Of a stretch of 64,000 nt of DNA, positions 46,381 to 58,945 are shown piece by piece. The notes beneath the pieces were generated by a model. It saw nothing but the letters and a program-made list of their open reading frames with translations, was not told where the DNA came from and did no database searches. Source of the DNA: Sisyra terminalis. Taxonomy: Eukaryota; Arthropoda; Insecta; Neuroptera; Sisyridae. The stretch spans positions 50,344,001 through 50,408,000 of the forward strand of contig OY292278.1 of assembly GCA_958496175.1 (NCBI GenBank). The letters run 5' to 3'. The translations under genes were made by a program, and so were the position numbers. Each line of letters starts with the position of its first letter. Position 1 is the stretch's first letter.

Positions 46381-47840
46381 GATTTTTTTTCCGAAATCTC
46401 TATTGCGGAGGCCCCGGGGCTGTAGCCCCGGTAGCCCTCCCCTAAATCCAGCTCAAAATAAGGGAAACCTTGAATTTGGGAAAATTCTTAACCCAAACTG
46501 ACCCGGTTGCCTTCCCCTAAATCCGACCCTTTTATAAGGGAAATTTTGAATTTGAGAAAATTCTTTATCCAAACTGATGAGAATTCTGTTTAACTTTTAG
46601 GGTGTTACATTTAAGTTATTTCAAATCCATTGATTATTTCGATTTCGAAAACGTTAGGATATAACGACAATAAAGTTGGCACAGAAACTCTTTCTGGATA
46701 TACAGAGAATGAAAAACTGTCATTTTTGAAAATTGAAAGATGAAAATCAAAGTTTAGATTTCCACTTTTAAATAAAACCCTTATACAGCAATGCTTTTGA
46801 AAGTTCACCCCTTAAAAGAGTGAAATCTTCTCGATAATATCTTTAACACAATTTATTCAACAACATTTATTGATCATGTTGGTCTCATTACCGGAAAATT
46901 TGGAAATATCAGGGAATTTTGTTAAACACCTAAAAAAGAAATTTGTTATTGAAATTTTAACAAGTAGTTCAAATCCTTTTAACAGTTGCCTTCGATTCTT
47001 CATTTTTTGATGACTAAACTTTGATTTTCTCCAATTGAATAAGTTTGGCAAAATGTTTTAACAATCTAAACCACCATCCATTAGAATTAGATATTCATTT
47101 CCATGAAGTTGAAACTGTTCATTTTTTACTAGTATTTCGTTTACTAGCATTTAATTTTTTTCCGAAGTCTCTATTATGGAAGCCCCAGGGCTCTAGCCCC
47201 GGATTCCCTCCCCTAAATCCAGCCCAAAATAGGGGAAACCTTGAATTTGAGAAAATTCCTAACCAAAACTGATGAAAATTCTGTTTAACCTTTAGGGTGT
47301 TACATTCAGGTTCTTTTAAATCCATTGATTATTTCGATTAATCTATGCATTTTACGAAAACGTAAGGATATAACGACAATAAAGTTGGCACAGAAACTCT
47401 TTCTGGATATACAGAGAATGAAAAATTGTCATTTTTGAAAATTGAAAGTTGAAAATCAAAGTTTAGATTTTCACTTTTAAATAAAGCCCTTATACAGCAA
47501 TGCTTTTGAAAGTTCACCCTTTTAAAGAGTGAAATCTTCTCGATAATATCTTTAACAACAGTTATTGATCATGTTGGTCCCATTACTGGAAAATTTTGAA
47601 ATTTCAGGATGTTTTGTTTAACACCTAAAAAAGAAATTTGTTATTGAAATTTTAACTAGTACTTCAAATTCTTTTAACAATTGTTTTCGATTCTTCATTC
47701 TTTGATGACTAAACTTTGATTTTCTCCAACTGAATAAGTTTGGCAAAATGTTTTAACAATCTAAACCCCCATCCATTAGAATTAGATACTTATTTCCATG
47801 GAATTGAAACTTTTCATTTAATCTTCTAATATTACAGCAA
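46381..47840. repeat. Tandem duplication, period 771 bp
   Basis: TTTTTTTTCCGAAATCTC near 46384 returns at about 47155. Both copies continue through a GC-rich block (GGGCT(G/C)TAGCCCCGG, CCTCCCCTAAATCCAGC), AACGACAATAAAGTTGGCAC, TTTCTGGATATACAGAG, GATCATGTTGGTC and CTAAACCACCATCCATTAG. Identity looks above 85 percent. Copy 1 has an additional short CTAAATCCGACCC duplication near 46515. Frames at 46611-47325 are repeat translations. Confidence 0.83.
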
Positions 47841-50749
47841 TGTTAGTTTAGCATTTTTCAATCACTTATTTACAAATTTGTACTGATATTAATTGGAAAA
47901 ACGGAGAAAAACATCTAAAAAACCTCAGAAAAAATCAAATTGTATACTATTAATATTGGAGATTTGAATATTACCTTTAGAGTTTTTCAAATCAAAATAA
48001 ATTGAATTGAACGTCATTGTAAGAAATATAAATGCAAGACTGCTTTTCCCAATTATTTTTTATATATTTTACATGAAAATTATTCAGTCAATTTAATTTA
48101 ACCTGCTTCATTTTAAATATCAGAATGACATTAAAAATACTAACCTAATATTAGACTAACCAATTTTTTCTAATACTTGTGGAATAGTATCGAAAACATA
48201 GGAACATTACCGCATAGGATTTTGATAAATCTGACCCAAAATCAAAAACGTTAGTTTTGTTATTGTTATAGGATTTTTATATATTTTTTTAAAAGAATTA
48301 AGCTATAATAATAATATAATATTATAATAATAATAATAAATGCTATAATTATTGCTATAATAATATAATTATTTTATAGCAATAATTATATATGCTAGTT
48401 ATGCATGGTTTTTAAAAATGGGGATGGCAAAACTTTTGGCCAATAATGGTAAAACTGTCCTTTGAAATCTTCATCTCTAACACGTAGTTGTCCTATTTAC
48501 GATTAACATAATCGGTGGCTTATGTAAACGACATTATGTAATGGCAACAAATTATAACAATTACATAATGATAATAGTAATAATAATATTATAATAAAAA
48601 GCCGAAGGCACGCGACAAGTAGTTGTAAATTTGCATGCATTAATTACGTGATTCGATTGCCCGCATTTTACCATGTTACCTTCTGCCTATGTTTCTCCCA
48701 TTTTAATTTCAATAGTAATTCAATCAAATTTAATATAATATAATATACATTGAGGCTTATAATATATTCGGTTTTAATTATAAATTAATTCATCACTGCA
48801 ATTACCATAAAATTATTGAACAAATGGGTTGCAAATTATATGTGACTAATATTTGAATCTGTTACAGACTGCAGTGCTATATTAGAAGGGTATTTTTGCT
48901 GATATATCTCAATATTAATTTAATACACATATGCTTATCGTGTTATTAAATCTAAAAATAAAAATATGTTTTTCTTTATCCATTGTATGTTGGTGTAGGT
49001 AATGGTTTATTTGAAATTATTTGTGACGTTAATGGAATGGTTTGTTTTTGATTAAGTTTTTTTTTAAGCATTGTAGTTTAATAGTTTTATAGTATCAACA
49101 AAAGTGCAGTTAGCACCTTATATGCAAATCTTATCGTTCAGCAAAACAAATGTTTATGGATATATCTTCTACGTATTGCCTTGCGGAAATTTGTTGGCAG
49201 TGCTTAAGCAACCGTTTCTAAATAATTCGGTAATAAATTTGACTCTTTTTTATCCAATGCATTTATCGAATGCTATTAAAACGTACCTACATCCAGATGC
49301 ATTCGCTGAGCCTCGTAAAACAGAAACCAACAGTGATTTCAATAAATTCAATCGACTCAATAAACTAAAACATGAAAGTTGTATTAGTTGAATGGACATT
49401 GTGTCTTCGACTTTTAATAAAATGACAACATAGAAATATGACAAGTGATAATTATCTCACACAACGCATTTATAAGCGCTGTATCGTAAACCCAACTTCC
49501 TGTTTCTTAATGCAATAAAGACTTTTGTATTTGTTTTTTTTTCGGGGAAAACATAAAACTTAAAACACAGTCATTTAATGCTGATGCAATTAATCATTTC
49601 GATTTTGTCTTCTTGATTGACTTCGTCTAGAAATGTAACAGGAAATTGTTGTATTTCGCCGTTGCCTCAAATATAAAATTACATCAATTGCGTGGAATAT
49701 TCAGATTTATGTAAATTGTTCTCGTAAAATTAATTACAAAATAAAATGTGTTGGGGCTTTCTCTTTTCAATTAAACTCCCTCTGACTATTATGATTTTTA
49801 GATGTAGGTAATATTGGGTATTAAATGTTTTTTAATTGACCGAAATATTATTTTTCAGGCATAATAATTTGCATAATAGCTGATTTCAGTTGAAGAGATT
49901 ACTTTTAAGTGGTCTTTCGTAAAAAAATTAACTAAAATTTCTTTCATTGATTCAGTCAAGTTTAAGCCACTTGTAAGTGTACCCATACTTGTTAATGCGT
50001 CAAAGACAATTATGACAATCCAACATTGCAAATTCACATAATTTTTTTCTCATTTCAAACATTTCTCACGCCAATCTAACAATTTCTGCCATAATTACTG
50101 TAATTTAAAAGCGATCGATACGAAGTTAAATGTTCAATTTTGCACCTTTTCGATTTTCTAACGTTGATCTTATCGATTTAATTATAATCGTTGAAACAAC
50201 TTAATTAAAACATTAATAATTTCCCTCTTGTGCAACAATAATGGTTTGCGATAAACACCACATAAAAAAACACGATGATTTTTTTCCAAATCCATACGTA
50301 ATTTCAATTTTTCGAAGCCCATACGATAAAATACGATTAATATCGCGCGTTGTATAATCGCGGTGTCTTGAATTATGTGCACGGTTAAAAGATTTGATTG
50401 AATTAGTTTTGTGCTTGATTTGCGATTTTTTCGCTTCACTTGCAACAAAAAAAAAAAAAAAGTCGATTCGATCGATGTTGTTATTAATTACTTACTGAAA
50501 GCTGGTTATCGGGCGATTCGATCTATGTGTTATGTGCTCGTATACCACTAGTACGTCCACCAAATGATCGATAGATCAAATTGTGAATAAAATGTCCGAG
50601 TAGTTGATAATTCTCGTTTGTAATCCGATACGACTGTAATTACACATTGAAAATTATGCAAATTATAGACTTGAGGGAACATAATGTTTTAATATAGGTA
50701 GTAACAAAATAACGCCGACATAAATTCCTCAAGAAGACCTTTTTGAATA
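47841..50749. other. AT-rich DNA with an ATA microsatellite; no gene seen
   Basis: ATA/TAA-rich simple sequence at about 48305-48380 and again near 48560-48595. Around 48600-48700 and 50100-50700 the sequence is less AT-biased and not repeated in the window. The 95-codon frame at 49104 (ends NKLKHESCIS) has no domain I know. Confidence 0.45.
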
Positions 50750-51300
50750 GGATCAATTGTTGCAAAAAATCAAACATTTACGGCGTGAAATTTAAACAAA
50801 GTTTCGAGCAACGAAGAATGCTTTTTACTTTTAATTGTTTATTGGAATATTAGAATAAAACTTTCGACTATCACTCAACCAATATATCTTTAAAAATCCA
50901 TCAAATTTTATAAATTGAGACAAACTTATAATGCTAAACCCAAATTTTCGATCTACTTGTATTTTAAATCTTATGCGGTAATGTTCCTGTGTTTTCAAAA
51001 ATTTTCCTCCAATATGGTAACATGTATACAAAAATCAAATATTTACAGCGTGAAATTTATAGTTTCGAGCAACGAATAATGCTTTTAAGCTTTAATTGTT
51101 TATTGGTACATTAAAATAAAACTTTCGGCTATCAATCAATCAATATATCTTTAAAAATCCATCAAATTTTATAAATTGAGGCAAACTTATAAAGCTGAAC
51201 CAAAATTTTCGATCTAATTATATTTTAAATCCTATGCGGTAATATTCCTGTGTTTTCGGAAATTTTCCTCAGATACGGTAACATGTATACATGTTACTCA
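50750..51300. repeat. Two-copy tandem repeat, period 265 bp
   Basis: TCAAACATTTACGGCGTGAA near 50770 recurs near 51035, followed in both by GTTTCGAGCAACGAA, AATATATCTTTAAAAATCC, TTTTCGATCTA, TATGCGGTAAT and ATGGTAACATGTATAC-like ends. The second copy runs into repeat E. Confidence 0.8.
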
Positions 51301-52210
51301 TTACGAAATTAGGTTAGTATTATAAACGTCATGTTGATATTTAAGGATATTTGGAAATGAAATGGATTAAGATAAAATAATTAAATAATGTCCATTTTCA
51401 ATGGTAAAAATGTTTGGAAAAAGCTGTATTGACATTTTATTTAAGAAAATGAGGAAAATTATTTTAAAAAATGTAAAGCAGGTAATATTTATTTGCCCAA
51501 TATTAACATTAACAATTATAATTTTATGTAAAAATTTTTAGATGTTTTCTTCCGTTTTGCGATTTGGTTTTGGTCCAATTCGGTAAATAAGTACTTAAAA
51601 AATAAATTTTCCCAAATATGTGAAGTCAAATAATCGATTTTCCCGAAATATATAATGGAATTTAAAGGAAAAGTTCCTTTCCCCAGGAAATGTATTTTAG
51701 TAAATTTTCCAATTTCGTATGCTAAAATAAAGTTTTATGTAAACTTCGTTAGTAATTACGTCTTACTTTTTAGATAATTGGAACATTCCTATGTTAAAAG
51801 GACAATTTTAAGAAATTAATGTGTCAACGATATATGGGTTAAACTATTTGCGAAATTTGAAAGCTTTTTATTTTTACCGTCAAATTGAAAACATACAACA
51901 TGGATTTACGTTATTGAAGTCTTATATAAAGCCAGCATTGATAAATGGAGTGTTTTTGTTACTATTTTTTCAATATTTTCAATGTACTACTGGCACCCCA
52001 CAATGAAAGCTTTTTTTCAAATTAACTATATACTTAAAAGCTTTGCTATGAGCTTTCCTACGTCACTTACGGAATTCTTGGCATTAACGTTTTTGATACA
52101 ACGTTGTAATATTGATGCAATATAAGCAAAGTGAAGTATTCGTTTTGATAAACTTATCTTCAATATTTAATGGGAAATAACGAGCTTTATATTTTGTGGT
52201 ATATTGCAAG
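51230..52210. repeat. Dispersed old repeat E, copy 2
   Basis: Collinear with 35450-36620: TATGCGGTAATATTCC, GTCATGTTGATATTT, GGTAATATTTATTTGCCCAA, TTTTAGATGTTTTCTTCCG, and AATAACGAGCTTTATATTTT. A partial third copy lies at 52620-52930. Diverged, no coding potential kept between copies. Confidence 0.6.
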
Positions 52211-53044
52211 GAATTGGAAAATATCACTAGCAAAAACTATCCATTTACAATTAATTTCTTTGAACAAATTGGTCTAAAAAACTATTTTAAGTTTGAGAAA
52301 AGATAGATGATACTAAATTGACTGCATAATCATATACATAACAAAGAGTTTTATGCCTTATTAAAAAAGAATTCTAGGAAATTTCAGACTTCAATACTCC
52401 TATCTAAAACCAATATTGTTTTCCGATGGATGTAATTTAACCTTTTAGACATATAATTGGTTTAGTCCTTTCAAAAAATTATTATTTTTTTAGATTTCGT
52501 CAAAGCTTTGCCTTGAATGGAGCATATCTTGAGTAAAGTGAAATTTTATGGAAAGTTATAATAAAAGGACTATTATTTTGAAGTTAATTTACTATAAAAA
52601 TCAAAAAATAATCTATTGAAGAGTCTTCTACGTTTTATTTAAGAAAATGGAATTCAAAACAAATCATTTGGTTTGGAAAAATGTAAAACTGGTAATATTT
52701 ATATGTTCCCACTAACATTATATGTTTTGATTCTCTGTACAATTTTTTAGATGCTTTCATCCGTTTTACGAATTTATTTTGGTTCAAATTGAAAAATAAA
52801 TACTTAAGAAGTGAAAAGTTTCAAATATTTCAAGCAAAGCAATAGAACTTGCCGTAATGTTAAATGGAAAATTGAGTGGAAAATTTCAATTTCAAGGAAA
52901 TGTGTTACAGTTAATTTGTCTTCAAATTGAGCAAAAATCATTCGGTTTTTATAAGCTTAAGCCAGCTAAAGCTGGCCAAAGCCTTGTTTTATTGTACTTC
53001 ACTTAATAATTGTCATATTTTTTAGGGAACTGGAACCACATTAC

Positions 53045-54341
53045 ATATATATTAGAGTGGGTCAAAAAAATCGATTTTTTTTTTACAAGTGACACGGAAA
53101 AATGGGTTGCTAGACACCTTAAAAATTTTCACCAAGTATCAGCTCTTAATTTTAATAGGAAGATCCTCCGCATCGCAGTTTTGTATTTTTTTCTCAGTTC
53201 AATAGAAAAAAATTCATCATTTATCGATTGGACAGAAAAATGTTCTGAAAGAATTTTTTAGTAAATTTAATGCTCTACAAAAAAGGTATTCTATATTTTT
53301 TCCGTAAGCCTCACCATTTGAAAGATATTAAGGTTTTAATTTTGATTATTTTAAGACAAATTTCATTTTTGTTTATGAATTTTATAACTCGACAAAAAAT
53401 GACTCTTATACAATTCGCAATACAAATTTTTGTTGGAAATTAACTGTTCTATAAAAATGATGTTTAATGTTTTGGCGATTAAATTAACCCTTCAAAAGAT
53501 ATTAATCATCAAACTTTCATGTGTACGAATTTTTATTGCAAGTTGTCAAAGAGCATCGAAAAAATTACCCAACTTGCAACAAAAACTTGTTTGAAAATTG
53601 AAATAAAAAACTTTTTTATAACTAATTGGACATTGTTTTTCTCTAATACTGAAATATATCATAATATATGTATAATGAAAACTTTACTTTTTTTATTAAT
53701 AAATATTTAACTAAGCGATAAATAATGTACAATTTATTTTTTTAAATGGAGACAAATATACTAAAGCATAAAAAAAAACTTGAAAAATATTTTGAAGTTT
53801 CTCAGTTGATAAAAACTAAAATTCGTGTAAATTTTCTCAAAAATTATAAATTAAATTGAAATTATTCGAATATCTCATCAAAAACTTTTAAAACCCGTAC
53901 ACATGAAAATTTGATGATGAATATCTTTTGAACGGTTAATTTAATCGCCAAAACATAAGACACCATTTTTATAGAGCAGTTAATTTTCAACAAAAATTTG
54001 TATTGCGCATTGTATAAGAGTCATTTATTGTCGAGTTATAAAATTCATAAACAAAAATGAAATTTGTCTTAAAATAATCAAAATTAAATCCTTAATATCT
54101 TTCAAATGGTGAGGCTTACGGAAAAAATATAGAATACTTTTTTTGTAGAGTATTAAATTTCCTAAAAAATTCTTTCAAAATATTTTTCTGTACAAAAAAC
54201 AAAACTTTGATATGGAGGATCATCCTATTAAAATTAAGAGCTCATACTTGGTGAGAATTTTTTAAGGTGTCTAGCAACCCATTTTTCCGTGTCACTTGTA
54301 AAAAAAAATAATCGATTTTTGTGACCCACCCTAATATATAT
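53045..54341. mobile_element. Large foldback, TIR ATATATATTAG(A/G)GTGGGTCA
   Basis: Left end ATATATATTAGAGTGGGTCA at 53045; right end TGACCCACCCTAATATATAT at 54341. Arms of about 450-480 bp (53045-53525 and 53895-54341) are mirror copies, sharing CAAGTGACACGGAAAAATGG, TTGCTAGACACCTTAAAAA, TTATACAATTCGCAATACAA and CATGTGTACG/CGTACACATG, with a 370-bp loop. No transposase. TA-rich borders suggest a TA-targeting family. Frames inside are repeat translations. Confidence 0.85.
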
Positions 54342-57300
54342 TTGAATATTTTTGATGGAACTTTGATATGATTTAATCTACGACTTAATAGTGAAATATT
54401 TGCAAATTAATTTAGAGAAAACTTCATATTTATGTTGTTAAAAAGGAATGCAATAATACGTATCTTTACATTGAATATGCACCTTGAATTTAAAACATAA
54501 AACAATCATTTGAATGAAAAATTCGGTTACAGTTTACCAAATTCAATAGTTTAGCTTTGATATTAATTTTTAAAGTACTTAGAATTATTTATAAAATAAG
54601 TCAGTAAAATGCATCCAATACGCATTATTAAACCGAAAAATTGAAAATTATTTCATTTAATTAAGAAATATTATTGAGACAGAATGCAGCATGGAAAAAT
54701 TATATCATCTATATAAATTATGGATTTTATATACTTTTAAAACGCAATTAAATTGATCATACGATAGTTTTATCTCCAACCTGAATTAAAGCAATATAAT
54801 TGCCTTTATTAGTGAAACATTTAGTTAAGTCGAGCCATAAAAATTCATTTTTATTTTGCTACAAAGTTTTTTAGTGTAAATGCAGGCCTCCAGTTTATTA
54901 CCAATTAAAACAAGAATCGTTTCGAGAGCAATAATAAAATAATAAAGTCTCAGCTACAATTTACCATGGAAAAACTTTGAACCAAATTGGCTTTCGATTT
55001 GGTGAGTTTAGCACCTTTTCGATCAATGGGCCATGGTGGAAGAAACTGATATGATTTAATCGATATAGTAACGGTTGTTTTGGATTGATTGTAATACGGA
55101 CAGTATCGTGATAAATATATGTCCGAATGTAAGATATAAATATGGAAGTTGTAATATTTGCAAACAACTTTCTCTCGAAAACCAAAAAGACGTAGTAAAA
55201 AAAGCGCGAACTTTTATTTTTTTTTTTTTTTTGAAAATTTCAAATCAATCGCTCGCCAATAGTATTATGTTCGATGCGTAGTTGGGGCTGTGTTGAGAAG
55301 GTTAAGGCGTTAATCGAGTGACATAATCGCGATTATTTTAGCAAAAAAAAAAAAAATGTTTTCAGAGGTTTTGTCTTGCGGGGCTTTGCACATTTTTGGG
55401 GAATGGAATTTAGATCAGTCACACGTATTGTCTGGTTCAATATGGGCACTAAAATTTGAAGCAACATTCCATTCAGCGCCTTTACTTTATACTTTATTTG
55501 ACGGACGTTATGTTACGTATAGTTTGCGATTTTAGCAATTTCAATCATGTTTCAGGCAGCTGTTTTTTTTTTTTTTGGTTTTGAAGTCTTCTGAATGTCG
55601 GCGAAATCCAGGTGTGCAATCGCATAATTATGAAGAAGTTGAAATTAAATTCTTCATAAAAACTTCACACTTCTTACACCTCTAAGCAAGTTATGTTTTA
55701 CGTTATTCATCTACAACTAATCTTTATATTTTGTAGGAAATACAGAAGAAAAATATATGAATATCAAGAAGACTCTTGTCTTAATATAACTGCAGAATTA
55801 TTAATATAAAATTTACTTGAAATTTTGGATGGAATCATGAAAAAGATTGGTGAAAATCAATTGAAAAGATTATGTAATCGTCCCCGAATTTTTGTATAAT
55901 AATAAATGAAATATTGAATTAGTTTATAGTTTGCAAATAGCAAACAATTTCAATGATGCTTCTAGCGAAACTACAAGGCTAAAAATCTGCCTAAATATAC
56001 AAATATTTATATTTAATTGCTATTTTGCTATTAGCAAATGTGTAAGAAAATACAAAGATAAAAAAAAATGAGGATAATTACTTAATTTAGTTCAACTAAT
56101 ATAAACAATAAAATGTTAATTTGAAATAATTTAAAATTACTTTTAAGGATGCATTCCTCAATGATGCAATGTGGTGCAAAGAATTCTTTCAATTGCAAAC
56201 ATTCAAAGACACTTTTTTCATTTCATTCACAACAATGTTGCGTCCGTTGAGACTATTGGGAACAAATAAAATGACATTGAAAATGAATAAGTAATGAAAA
56301 TTTCATTACTTTGCCATATTTGTGCTTCTAAATTGACCAATTGTGAAATTTATCAATCATTAAATTGCTTGATTGTCATATCAAATTTGATTGGTTTTAT
56401 TATAATGAAGTGATTGTGGGATAATTGAAGCTAATGCTGCACTTGTGATGGATATTGATTGATTTTTGATTGGAATAATTTAATACTAATCGGTTTTTAA
56501 TTAGTTTTTATAAGTTGAGTTCATTTGATTTGATTTTTAATTGGTTTTTTTTTACTTCTTCGGATCTTGTGCAAAACTGGCAAAGAATTAACTAGTTCGG
56601 TCGTTGTTAATTGCACTAATAGTAAAATTTGAGGCTTTTTAATGGTTTAACCCTAAGAAATAAAATTTTACACTTTTAACTTTTAGAAATACAAAATTGT
56701 TATTTGTAGGACATTTTCAGCAACTATTTTAAGTAATGATTATTTGTAGTGTATTGTAGTTTAAATTTTTTGATGGAAATTGTCTATTTTGTTGGGAAAA
56801 ATCAAAGTTTTCCCCGTTACAAATAGCTTACTTTAGTGTATCAACTTTATGCAATAAGTTATTTCGTTGTAAAATAAAATTTTTAAGCAAATTGGAGGAC
56901 TAAATTTGTCATGATTTATAACGAATATTTATATTAAATAAATTTCACTTTCTAAGTATATAGCCATTAATTTAAATTGATAAACAAATTAAAAGTCTAG
57001 TAATTTTATACCACAAATCCCTTAAGGGTTTATTTATCTATCAGAAAAATATCAATGAGTCAACCTTTACATATGACATTACCATTAAAGAAAACCACAA
57101 CAAACTAATTAACAAGACCCAGAATTACCAATAAAAATTCACTTCAATTCTTTGATCTTGACTCAAATCAAAATTCCACGAGATATAATATATCATTTTT
57201 ATCATAAAATTCCACAGTCTTTGGAAAAATTTTGTGAAAAAAACTCACCTGCAAAAGTTTTCTTATAAAATAGAAATGGAAACACATTATGTAACAATTA

Positions 57301-58149
57301 TGTTAATAATTGTTTGAAAAGTTGAATGAAATGCAATTATGACATTGGCAATAATTGTTGTTAGAAATAATAATAAAACTGCTTTTTAATGCATAATATG
57401 ATATTAACCTTGCATCCAATTATAGTATTGATCCGTAAATATTAGTCATAAAGTCAATTGAGAATGTGATTGGCATAGAAAAAAAAAACTTTTAACAATA
57501 TTCGACTTTTCTTTTCGCTGGTAAATAGAATTGGGTTTAAGTCGTGCAAGTTGCGTCACATGCCCACGAAATGGTCAATTCCTTTCATCGAATATTTAAT
57601 CCAATTTAATATTTCAATGGATTTTAAAAGATTTACATGGAAAATTAATAATTGCTTTTCTTTTACGGCAACGGGTTGAACATTCGTTTCGTGAAAATCA
57701 AGGACACGTTTGAATAAATATATGAAACTTTTTTTGGAAACAATGAAAATTAAAATTAACAATTAAATGGCAGAAGCGTTGAGCAAGTATTTTCTGTTAT
57801 AAAATATAATAATTTCATAATTTTAATAATTACATTCAATATTTGAATATTTTAATTGTTGAAATGATTCAAAACTTAATATCCGTATAGAATTTCAGAT
57901 TTCAGGAAAATTGTATTGGTATCCCTGTCTCAAGAAATTAGGGAAAATTTAGTACAGCGTTTAATTGTAGGTTAATAAAATTAACGTTAAAAACTTTAAA
58001 TAAAATTAACTTTTCTTTATGTTTTAAGTATTAAATTTGAAATAAGTGTGTTACATAAATTTAAAATTTTGGCAATTGGAGAAAGTAAGTGTTTGTAAAT
58101 AATTATTGTAATTGAAATTAAAAGTGTTAATCATTTATACAATTTTAGG
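54342..58149. other. AT-rich, mostly unique DNA, no gene seen
   Basis: No domain-bearing frame. Short frames near 55000-55280 on both strands overlap each other and lack support. Around 55260-55640 the sequence is less AT-biased (GATGCGTAGTTGGGGCTGTG) and could be regulatory. Confidence 0.45.
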
Positions 58150-58945
58150 TTATATTCAATACTACCAAGAATTGAAGATTTATTGCACTAAATTTTGCGC
58201 TAATGTTCCTAGTGAGCTTTTTCCATATGAAGTTCTGAACGGTTCAAAATAATTCCCAGGAGTTCTTGATTCATATATTTTCGTACAAATCTAATAATAA
58301 GCAAATTTTACATAAGGCCATTTGTAAAACTATGGTAATAGATATCTGAGATTGGTTTTTTCTTGCGGGTATGTATTTAAGGGTTTAAAAGCGAAAAATG
58401 CCTATATTTGAGATTTATTAGTTTATAATTTAACTTTTCTATTAAAATTATAAACTTAATAACTTCCAAAACATTAATTGAGTATTGATTTTAGGAAATC
58501 AATAAAGGAGATACAAAAGGAGAAGTGGATGGACTTCATCTAAATTATTCAATACTACCGAGAATTGAAGATTTATTGCACTAAATTTTGCGCTAATGTT
58601 CCTAGTGAGCTTTTTCCGTATGAAGTTCTGAACGATTCAAAATAATTCCCAGGAGTTTTTAGTTCATATAATTCGTACAAATCTAACAATAAGCAAATTT
58701 TCCATGAGGCAATTTGTAAAACTATGGTAATAGATATCTAGGATTGGTTTTTTCTTACGGGTATGAATTTAAGGGTTCAAAAGCGAAAAATGCCTATATT
58801 TGAGATTTATTAGTTTATAATTTAACTTTTCTATTAAAATTATAAACTTAATAACTTCTAAAACATTAATTGAGTATTGATTTTAGGAAATCAATAAAGG
58901 AGGTGCAAAAGGAGAAGTGGATGGACTTTATCTAAATCCGGCTCT
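58150..58945. repeat. Two-copy tandem repeat, period 393 bp, ending CTAAATCCGGC
   Basis: CAATACTACC at 58157 recurs at 58550, followed in both by GAATTGAAGATTTATTGCAC, TTTTGCGCTAATGTTCC, AATAATTCCCAGGAGTT, GATTGGTTTTTTCTT and GGAGAAGTGGATGGACTT. Identity looks about 95 percent. The second copy ends CTAAATCCGGCTC, the same terminus as the GGCCGGATTTAG family at 45.8-47.2 kb. Confidence 0.85.

Noticed and set aside
46381..46450. GC-rich block GGCCCCGGGGCTGTAGCCCC as a possible CpG-type promoter
   Set aside because: It is repeated 771 bp later and belongs to the CTAAATCC(A/G)GC element terminus.
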